Below are positions 57,266 through 64,000 of a stretch of 64,000 bases of DNA, one piece after another (the first letter of the stretch is position 1; each line of letters opens with the position of its first letter). The position numbers and the translations under genes were made by a program. Source of the stretch: Bradyrhizobium valentinum (GTDB taxonomy: Bacteria > Pseudomonadota > Alphaproteobacteria > Rhizobiales > Xanthobacteraceae); assembly GCF_001440405.1 (NCBI RefSeq), contig NZ_LLXX01000033.1:58537-122536 (forward strand), given 5' to 3'. The notes below the pieces were generated by a model, which worked only from the letters and a program-made list of their open reading frames with translations, did no database searches and was not told where the DNA came from.

Positions 57266-58801
57266 CTACCGCACCATATGCGGCAGCCACAGCGCGATTT
57301 GCGGCCACACCAGCAGCAGGATGAGGGCGAAGACCTGGATCACCATGTAGTCGGCCATGCCCTTGTAGATCGTGCCGAGACTCCAATTCGGCACGACGTT
57401 GCGCAGATAGTAGGCTGACATGGCGACGGGCGGACTGAGATAAGCGGTCTGCATGTTGACGGCGGTGAGCGCGCCGAACCAGATCAAGAGGTCGAGCTTG
57501 CCCAGACCCAGCTGGAGCTTTTCGACCACCGGCAGGGCGATCGGCAAGAACACCAGGATGATCACGGGCCATTCGAATGGCCATCCGAGCACGAAGAAGA
57601 TCGCCATGATGAGGGCGAGCTTCCACCAGTCGCTTAGCGGAACCGCGAGCAGAAAATTGGTGATCAGATTGGCTGAGCCGAGCTTGGTGAACACGGCGCC
57701 GAACACGGTTGAGGCCACTGCCAGGAACAGCACCATGGCGGAGGTCACCATGGTGCCGATGCCTGCGTTCGTGAGCGACTGCACGTTGAGCCGGCGGTAC
57801 GCCAGCGCCAGGATGGCGGCGCCGAAGGCCCCGCAGGAGGCGGCCTCAGTCGGCGTCGCCAGCCCGCCGACAATGGTGCCAAGCGTAAAGCCGATCAGTG
57901 CGCTCAGCGGTGCGATGCCCAGCACGACGGCGCGGAAATAGGCGTTACGGACATAGGCCCACGCCGCCAGCAGCGCTGGCAGCAGCGCAGCAACCGACAC
58001 GTCGATCCGGCCGATCGTCACCGGGACAGCGGGGGCGCGGGCAACCCCCAGCACCAGGTCGGCCAGCAGATAGACGAGCGCCATGAGGCAGAGCAGCGCC
58101 AGGACCAGTACCGGCATTCCCACTTTCTCGGTGGTCATCTCCTTGTAGGCCGCCTCGCGCTCCTCCATCGTCATGGCCGGGCCGAGCTTGGGGTTCAGGA
58201 AGCTTCGGGTCAGCGTGTAGGCGATGTAGCAGCCGGCGAGCAGGAAGCCCGGGCCGAACGCCGCCGAGTAGAGCAGGTTGACGGGAACGCCCATGACCGG
58301 ACCCATAACAACCAGCATGACGCTTGGCGGAACGAGAATTCCGAGCGTGCCGCCGGCAGCGATGGCGCCCGCGGACAGCCGGGGGTCGTAGCCGGTCTTG
58401 ATCATCATCGGCGCCGCCATGATGCCGAGCACCGTGACTGCCGCGCCGACGATGCCCGTCGCCATGGCGAAGATGGTCGCGGTCAGGATCACCGCCAGAT
58501 AGAGCGAGCCGCGTACCGGCGCAAGCAGGCTGCGCATGGCGCCGAACAGGCGCTCCATCAGCCCGGCCTGCTCGGTCATATAGCCCATGAAGATGAACAG
58601 CGGCACGGCCGGAAAGATCTCATCCTTCATCGTGCCCCAGATCTGCAGGTAGCTCAGATTGAAGGTCTGCTCCCAGCCTAATCCCAGGCCGCCGAAGATG
58701 ATGGCGAGAAACAGCAGCGTGAAGGAGATCGGGAATCCGATGAAGATGACGGCGACCATGCAGAAGAGCATGATGAGGCCCAGAAGCTCCGAATAGCTCA
58801 T
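57266..58801 (-). CDS. TRAP transporter large permease (DctM)
   Basis: A 511-residue membrane protein that carries the substrate with Na+. It has about 12 helices; family features are GFPISFTLLFLAIIFGGLG, LFIFMGYMTEQAGLMERLF, ATGIVGAAVTVLGIMAAPMMIKTGYDPRLSAGAIAAGGTLGILVPPSV and TPTEAASCGAFGAAILA. It is longer than a standard DctM by a region near residues 210-290 with an extra pair of helices, as in some TRAP subfamilies. The ATG at 58801 is two bases after the small permease stop, so the two are coupled. Confidence 0.94.
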   Translation of the reverse strand: MSYSELLGLIMLFCMVAVIFIGFPISFTLLFLAIIFGGLGLGWEQTFNLSYLQIWGTMKDEIFPAVPLFIFMGYMTEQAGLMERLFGAMRSLLAPVRGSLYLAVILTATIFAMATGIVGAAVTVLGIMAAPMMIKTGYDPRLSAGAIAAGGTLGILVPPSVMLVVMGPVMGVPVNLLYSAAFGPGFLLAGCYIAYTLTRSFLNPKLGPAMTMEEREAAYKEMTTEKVGMPVLVLALLCLMALVYLLADLVLGVARAPAVPVTIGRIDVSVAALLPALLAAWAYVRNAYFRAVVLGIAPLSALIGFTLGTIVGGLATPTEAASCGAFGAAILALAYRRLNVQSLTNAGIGTMVTSAMVLFLAVASTVFGAVFTKLGSANLITNFLLAVPLSDWWKLALIMAIFFVLGWPFEWPVIILVFLPIALPVVEKLQLGLGKLDLLIWFGALTAVNMQTAYLSPPVAMSAYYLRNVVPNWSLGTIYKGMADYMVIQVFALILLLVWPQIALWLPHMVR

Positions 58802-58803
58802 GT

Positions 58804-59391
58804 TCAGACCTCGATCTTCTCGTGCCGGGTCAGGAACTGGCCGGTGCGCCACGCCCACAGGCTCTTCATCAGCTCTGAGATGCCCTGCAGGGACAGCATG
58901 AAGGCGGTGAGCGGGATAACCCCGCGCAGCGGCCACAATATCGGCGTCCAGGCTCCGGAGCTCGAGCGCTCGTCGATCGAGATCGAGTAAAGGAAGTCAT
59001 CGATCGAGATGTAGAACAGCACGGCCATCGTCGGCAGGAAGAACAGGATGAATGCGAGGCTGTCGATCATGCCTTTGGTTCGGTCCGAGAATCCTTCCCA
59101 CAGCATGTCGGTGCGCACGTGAGCGCCCTTGAGAAGCGCCAGCGTTGATCCCAGCATGAAGAGCGCCGCATACGACATCGTCGTCACGTCGAGCGCCCAG
59201 ACAGTGGGGCTTCCGAGGAAGTAGCGGGCGAAAACCTCGTAAACGTTGGCGAACACCAGGGGAATGATGAGGAGCACGAAGAGGTGGCCGGTCCACTCCG
59301 TAAACTTGTCGATGGTGCGGATAACGGCCAAATAGCCCCGGGGTGGCGTCAGCTTTGGCGACGACGAGACACTGGTCATTGCAGTGGCCAT
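58804..59391 (-). CDS. TRAP transporter small permease (DctQ)
   Basis: A 195-residue protein with four helices: TGHLFVLLIIPLVFANVYEVFARYF, WALDVTTMSYAALFMLGSTLALLKGAHVRTDML, MIDSLAFILFFLPTMAVLFYISI and the C-terminal ILWPLRGVIPLTAFMLSLQGI. The start at 59391 (MATAMTSVSSSP) is chosen over an upstream ATG. It forms the TRAP membrane unit with the large permease, which follows after two bases. Confidence 0.92.
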   Translation of the reverse strand: MATAMTSVSSSPKLTPPRGYLAVIRTIDKFTEWTGHLFVLLIIPLVFANVYEVFARYFLGSPTVWALDVTTMSYAALFMLGSTLALLKGAHVRTDMLWEGFSDRTKGMIDSLAFILFFLPTMAVLFYISIDDFLYSISIDERSSSGAWTPILWPLRGVIPLTAFMLSLQGISELMKSLWAWRTGQFLTRHEKIEV

Positions 59392-59931
59392 CAGCTGACC
59401 CTCAGACGCAGCCCGATCGTGGACCCCGTGAAAAACTGGCCGCACCATTCAGTGCGACCGGCAGTCCCGTCGAGCGGTCCAGCGGAATGTTACTTTAGCG
59501 GCGATCTCGGCGCCAGCGGCTGGATAGCCGCCGCCCCCACGAGCGCGGACGGCCGTCCAGCCGCCAGACGAGGTGCGAACACCTCGGCGCCCACATCCGT
59601 TGGTAGAGGCATGGGTGTGGTCTTCCGGAACGACTCCGCTGAGCTAGGCGGACGCGGTTGGTCGTTGCAGTCACGCCGTTCTCAAAAGAAAGGCGCTCCG
59701 TACGGAGCGCCTTTCGCATTTTCGGGCAGTTGTGTCAGCGGGAAATACCGCCGGCACTTGCTGCAAATAGTTCATCTCGTACTCGACCGGGTGCGGGTCA
59801 TTTCGAAACGCTCGACTTCGGTTATCTTGAGCTCGATGAAGCTGTCGATGAAGTCGTCGAACACGCCGCCGTGCTTGAGGAAGGCGCGGTCCTTGTCGAG
59901 ATTTTCTACCAGTTCACCAGCGATGATGTCG
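59392..59931. other. intergenic region holding decayed glnA copy B
   Basis: The left half (59392-59690) is GC-rich and shows no gene; it is the upstream region of the TRAP permease genes. The right half is the decayed glnA end described separately, directly followed by the DUF992 gene stop at 59932. Confidence 0.5.
59690..59908 (-). pseudogene. decayed copy B of the glnA 3' end and terminator
   Basis: The minus strand keeps [18 protein letters not shown], then [18 protein letters not shown], compared with the intact [18 protein letters not shown] and [19 protein letters not shown]. It lacks one codon and has a one-base deletion near the end that shifts frame. The perfect hairpin GGCGCTCCGTACGGAGCGCC (59692-59711) matches the glnA terminator position. 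Homology ends abruptly near 59908, where intact glnA continues with GCGCCTCGCG. Confidence 0.88.
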
Positions 59932-60453
59932 TCACTGGGGCGCGCGGCGCGCGGGCGCAGCGGCCGCCGGCCGCAGCTCCATTGTGGATACGCCTGCCGC
60001 AATATTCACGCCTGTCTGCCCCTGCACGGATAGCGGCTGCATCATCACCGTGCGGTCCGAGCCTCCAACCAGGACGTTGGCACTCGCTCCGGCGCCGACC
60101 GTGCCGCCGGCGGTTGCACCCGTATAGGTTCCCGCCAATGCCGCCCGGCGCAGCGTGGTCGGCGCAAAAATCGCCCAGGCCAACTGGCCGCCGGTCGTGG
60201 CGCCGATGTCGAGGCCAAGCGTGCTGACGGTGCCCTCATAAGCCTCGCGCCCTCTGCCTCTCGCTGACGCATAGATACAGCTCAGTTGCCGCTGCCCTCC
60301 GACAACGAGGCCGACACCGGGCGCTATGTTGCAGGTGAGCGTGCCGACCCTCGTCCGGCCGGTGTCCTGAGCCGTGGCCGGAGCCATGGCGAGCACGAGC
60401 GCCAGGGCGGCGCATGTGGTTGCGAGACTATTCAAGGTTGTTGCTTTGTTCAT
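59932..60453 (-). CDS. DUF992 secreted protein
   Basis: A 173-residue exported protein with a Sec signal (ALVLAMAPATAQD, cleavage near residue 29). The DUF992 pattern is clear: VGTLTCNIAPGVGLVVGGQRQLSCIYASARGRGREAYEGTVSTLGLDIGATTGGQLAWAIFAPTT and later GASANVLVGGSDRTVMMQPLSVQGQTGVNIAAGVSTMEL. Two Cys probably form a disulfide. Function is unknown. A GGAGGAA site precedes the ATG. It lies between copy B and the intact glnA. Confidence 0.9.
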   Translation of the reverse strand: MNKATTLNSLATTCAALALVLAMAPATAQDTGRTRVGTLTCNIAPGVGLVVGGQRQLSCIYASARGRGREAYEGTVSTLGLDIGATTGGQLAWAIFAPTTLRRAALAGTYTGATAGGTVGAGASANVLVGGSDRTVMMQPLSVQGQTGVNIAAGVSTMELRPAAAAPARRAPQ

Positions 60454-60780
60454 GGGCGTTCCTCCGTCGACGTATTCTGATGGACCCCCTTAACGCCCAG
60501 CGACGTTCCGATGTTCCCGTTCCAGGTCTCGTTCGGGCTATAACGGCCTTACAGCGGTAAATCATGGATGTGCTGATCGGCGACGGGCCGTGGAAACATG
60601 GTCCATCGATCGCGTGCAGGCCCATATGAGCGGAATTCGCGGCGATATTCGGCCGTATGAGGTACACGAACCAGGCGGCCGAAACGCCTGACTTTCCTTC
60701 GCAAAAACAAAAGGCGCCCCGCAAGGAGCGCCTTTCGCATCGTTGGACGGTGATACTGGCGGCGCGAACGCCGCGCGGGA
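60454..60780. other. intergenic region between DUF992 gene and glnA
   Basis: Holds the glnA terminator at 60704-60735 and, to its left, 250 bases with no recognised gene, which should contain the DUF992 promoter. Confidence 0.45.
60704..60735 (-). terminator. rho-independent terminator of glnA
   Basis: Read on the minus strand, GGCGCTCC-TTGC-GGGGCGCC is followed by TTTTGTTTTTGC. It is about 45 bases after the glnA stop. The equivalent hairpins at 59692-59711 and near 55737-55756 mark copies B and A. Confidence 0.9.
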
Positions 60781-62190
60781 TCACTGCGAATAATACATCT
60801 CGAACTCGACCGGGTGCGGGGTCATCTCGAAGCGCTCGACTTCGGTCATTTTCAGCTCGATGAAGCTGTCGATGAAGTCGTCGTCGAACACGCCGCCGTT
60901 CTTGAGGAAGGCGCGGTCCTTGTCGAGATTTTCCAGCGCCTCGCGCAAGGAGCCGCACACGGTCGGGATCTGCTTCAGCTCTTCCTTCGGCAGATCGTAG
61001 AGGTCCTTGTCCATCGCCGGGCCCGGATCGATCTTGTTCTTGATGCCGTCGAGGCCGGCCATCAGCATCGCGGCGAAGCCGAGATAGGGGTTGGCCATGG
61101 GATCGGGGAAGCGGACCTCGACGCGCTTGGCCTTCGGGTTTGCCGTGTAGGGAATGCGGCAGGAGGCCGAGCGGTTGCGCGCGGAGTAGGCGAGCAGCAC
61201 GGGAGCTTCATAACCCGGGACCAGGCGCTTGTAGGAGTTGGTCGACGGGTTGGTGAAGGCGTTGATCGCCTTGGCGTGCTTTATGATGCCGCCAATGTAT
61301 TGGAGGCAGATCTCCGAGAGGTCGGCGTATTTGTTGCCGGCGAACACCGGCTTGCCGTCCTTCCAGATCGACTGGTGGCAGTGCATGCCCGAGCCGTTAT
61401 CGCCGTAGACCGGCTTCGGCATGAAGGTGGCAGTCTTGCCGTAGATATGGGCGACTTGATGGATGCAGTATTTGTAGATCTGCATCTGGTCGGCCATCAG
61501 CGTCATGGTGTCGAACTTCATGCCGAGCTCGTGCTGGGCGGAAGCGACCTCGTGGTGATGCTTCTCGACCTTGACGCCCATCTTGGCCATCGCGCCGAGC
61601 ATTTCCGAGCGCATGTCCTGCACCGAGTCCTGCGGCGGGACCGGGAAGTAGCCGGCCTTGGTGCGGATGCGGTGACCGAGATTGCCGCCCTCATACTCGG
61701 TGTCCGAATTGATCGGCAGTTCCGAGGAATCGAGCTTGAAGCCGGTGTTGTAGGGGGTGGTCTGGTAGCGCACGTCGTCGAACACGAAGAACTCGGCCTC
61801 GGGGCCGAAGAACACGGTGTCGCCGACGCCCGACGATTTCACCATCGCCTCGGCCTTCTTGGCGATGCCACGGGGATCGCGGTTGTAAGGCTCGCCCGTG
61901 GTCGGCTCGAGCACGTCGCAGACGATGACCATGGTGGTCTCGGCGAAGAACGGGTCGATCGTCGCGGTCACCGGATCAGGCATCAGGCACATGTCGGATT
62001 CATTGATCGCCTTCCAGCCGGCGATCGAGGAGCCGTCGAACATCTGGCCTTCGGCAAAGGTGTCCTCTTCGATCATGCTGACGTCGAAGGTCACGTGCTG
62101 CCACTTGCCGCGCGGATCGGTGAAGCGCAGATCGACGTATTTTACGTCGTTGTCCTTGATCGACTTCAGGACGTCTTTAGCGGTCTTCAT
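60781..62190 (-). CDS. glnA: glutamine synthetase type I
   Basis: GlnA makes glutamine from glutamate, ammonia and ATP. The 469-residue protein has the GSI start [31 protein letters not shown], the catalytic [18 protein letters not shown], the ATP region and [10 protein letters not shown], and the adenylylation Tyr at about residue 398 in [16 protein letters not shown]. It lies 134 bases after glnB on the same strand. Two decayed copies of its last codons lie downstream. Confidence 0.98.
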   Translation of the reverse strand: MKTAKDVLKSIKDNDVKYVDLRFTDPRGKWQHVTFDVSMIEEDTFAEGQMFDGSSIAGWKAINESDMCLMPDPVTATIDPFFAETTMVIVCDVLEPTTGEPYNRDPRGIAKKAEAMVKSSGVGDTVFFGPEAEFFVFDDVRYQTTPYNTGFKLDSSELPINSDTEYEGGNLGHRIRTKAGYFPVPPQDSVQDMRSEMLGAMAKMGVKVEKHHHEVASAQHELGMKFDTMTLMADQMQIYKYCIHQVAHIYGKTATFMPKPVYGDNGSGMHCHQSIWKDGKPVFAGNKYADLSEICLQYIGGIIKHAKAINAFTNPSTNSYKRLVPGYEAPVLLAYSARNRSASCRIPYTANPKAKRVEVRFPDPMANPYLGFAAMLMAGLDGIKNKIDPGPAMDKDLYDLPKEELKQIPTVCGSLREALENLDKDRAFLKNGGVFDDDFIDSFIELKMTEVERFEMTPHPVEFEMYYSQ

Positions 62191-62324
62191 GAATACCCCT
62201 TTTGGCTACGGACGGTTTCCAGAACGCGACATTCGCAGACGATCGAGGCATCGCGAACGAAATCAGGCCGCGGAAGCAGCCCTTTTCTTGTTTTTCAGTC
62301 GCAAGTTTTCGGATAGCACCCGGC

Positions 62325-62879
<555 letters not shown>

Positions 62880-63036
62880 TTAACAGGCTGGTGGAAGAGG
62901 TCTGGCCGGAACGTTGCATGATAGCGAAGCTTATAAAATAGGCAAACCGATCAATTCCTATGCAGATGGGGGCTAAGCGAGGCGCGCACACGGCGGAATG
63001 TGCCTCTGGAAAAGGCTGACGGATCGAGGATTCGGC

Positions 63037-64000
63037 ATGGAAGTTTTGACCACGACTGAGATGGAGCGTGCCGACCGGTTGACGATCGCCGCCGGCAGAC
63101 CCGGCTTCGCGTTGATGATGAGCGCGGGCCAGGCGGTGGCCGAAGCCGCGATGGATCTCGTCGAGGAGGGGCCGATCGTGGTGGTCGCCGGCCGCGGCAA
63201 CAATGGCGGCGACGGCTTTGTGGCAGCGGCCGAACTCGCCGCGCGCGGCCGCGAGGTTTCCGTCATCCTGCTGTGCGAGCGCGACAGCCTGCAGGGCGAT
63301 GCCGCGCTCGCCGCGCGCGGCTGGAAATTTCCGGTGCTGCCGTTCAACCCGCAGGCGATCGGCAAGCCGGCCCTTATCATCGATGCGCTGTTCGGCGCCG
63401 GGCTCAATCGTCCCGTCAAGGGCGATCCGCTCGAGATGATCGAGGCGATCAACGCTAACGGCGCGCCGGTGCTCGCGGTCGACCTGCCGAGCGGGATCAA
63501 CGGCACATCGGGCGCGGTGATGGGCGCTGCGATCAACGCCGTGGAGACCATGACCTTCTTCCGCCGCAAGCCGGCGCATCTGTTGATGCCGGGGCGCAAG
63601 CATTGCGGCCGCGTCCGCGTTGCCGATATCGGCATCGATCCGGGGGTGCTCGAGGAGATCCGGCCGCAGACATCAGAGAACGTCCCGCAAAGCTGGCAAA
63701 AATCCTTCCCCGTTCCCGAGATCGACGCCCACAAATATGCCCGCGGCCACGCGGTCGTGCTGTCGGGGGAACTGGCGTCGACCGGCGCCGCGCGTCTTGC
63801 GGCGCGTGGAGCATTGCGGGCAGGGGCCGGGCTGGTCACGGTGGCCTCGCCGCGCGACGCGCTCGCGGTCAACGCCGCGGCGCTGACGGCAGTGATGGTG
63901 CGCGCCGTCGATACCGTGGTCGAGTTCGCCGAGTTGGTCGGCGACAGGCGGCTCAATTCGATCGTGATCGGGCCGGGCGCCGGCATCAATGAACGCACGC
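63037..64000 (+). CDS. nnr: bifunctional NAD(P)H-hydrate repair enzyme Nnr (partial)
   Basis: The ATG at 63037, after a GAGGA site, opens a frame that runs past the window end (321 codons visible). The N-terminal YjeF epimerase domain has the nucleotide loop VVVAGRGNNGGDGFVAAAEL (about residues 48-67), LIIDALFGAGLNRPV and VLAVDLPSGINGTSG. The C-terminal dehydratase domain has begun (HKYARGHAVVLSGELASTGAARLAARGALRAGAGLVT) and is cut within IVIGPGAG. The enzyme epimerises and dehydrates damaged NAD(P)H hydrates. Confidence 0.95.
   Translation, partial: MEVLTTTEMERADRLTIAAGRPGFALMMSAGQAVAEAAMDLVEEGPIVVVAGRGNNGGDGFVAAAELAARGREVSVILLCERDSLQGDAALAARGWKFPVLPFNPQAIGKPALIIDALFGAGLNRPVKGDPLEMIEAINANGAPVLAVDLPSGINGTSGAVMGAAINAVETMTFFRRKPAHLLMPGRKHCGRVRVADIGIDPGVLEEIRPQTSENVPQSWQKSFPVPEIDAHKYARGHAVVLSGELASTGAARLAARGALRAGAGLVTVASPRDALAVNAAALTAVMVRAVDTVVEFAELVGDRRLNSIVIGPGAGINERT

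Noticed and set aside
60814..62316. 500-codon open frame antisense to glnA
   Set aside because: It mirrors the glnA codon pattern and has no recognisable domain.

Overview
The window is a 64 kb piece of a GC-rich alphaproteobacterial chromosome. The best fit is Bradyrhizobium or a close relative. The reasons are the gene neighbourhoods (ribH-nusB-thiL, DUF177-plsX-fabH-ihfA-MerR-tRNA-Pro, glnB-glnA), a GcrA-type regulator, a K+-independent proton pyrophosphatase, a TctC/Bug solute receptor, and several families of palindromic intergenic repeats of the kind common in that genus. Almost everything is ordinary chromosomal housekeeping or metabolism. There is no phage, transposase, integrase or CRISPR array.

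Layout. 1-2.7 kb: end of riboflavin synthase, ribH, nusB, thiL, then a cold-shock gene. 3-5.2 kb: hppA with a clear terminator. 5.3-11.7 kb: a TctC-type receptor, bamE, a cytochrome bc1 chaperone, DUF177, plsX, fabH, ihfA, a MerR regulator and tRNA-Pro(GGG). 12-19.5 kb: metabolic genes and small regulators (DapA-like, SDR, GcrA paralog, GrlR-like, acetamidase, YdcF, DUF169, saccharopine-dehydrogenase-like). 19.5-29 kb: an exopolysaccharide locus with O-antigen-ligase-like protein, sugar-phosphate transferase, glycosyltransferase, a broken export lipoprotein gene, a Wzz/GumC protein, a CelD-type acetyltransferase and a NodB-fold protein. 29-35.9 kb: heme A synthase, an iron permease, and nadQ-nadA-nadB-nadC with two tandem palindromic operators. 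36-48.5 kb: metY, CoA-binding protein, enoyl-CoA hydratase, thioesterase, rplM-rpsI, a diguanylate cyclase, a periplasmic mono-heme propeller protein and others. 48.6-49.4 kb: a composite of intergenic repeats. 49.4-54.6 kb: a sigma-54 enhancer-binding protein, a serine hydrolase and a Baeyer-Villiger-type monooxygenase, with a sigma-54 promoter in front of the monooxygenase. 55.7-60.8 kb: a TRAP transporter and a DUF992 gene, separated by two decayed copies of the glnA 3' end. 60.8-62.7 kb: glnA and glnB. 63-64 kb: the start of a NAD(P)H-hydrate repair enzyme.

The observations most worth following are these. (1) Degenerate copies of the 3' end of glnA lie at 55.73-55.88 and 59.69-59.91 kb, downstream of the intact gene; they bracket the TRAP and DUF992 modules and look like scars of repeated insertion or duplication at glnA. 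(2) The monooxygenase/hydrolase/enhancer-binding-protein set has a near-consensus sigma-54 promoter and an upstream palindrome, which makes a testable regulated catabolic unit. (3) The exopolysaccharide locus carries three parts that have lost key residues or domains: an export lipoprotein with its middle deleted, a chain-length protein whose kinase domain has no Walker A, and a NodB-fold protein without its metal ligands. (4) The nad operon has a paired operator. I see no wholly new system of unknown type; the claims rest on reading the sequence and on family knowledge, without any search.
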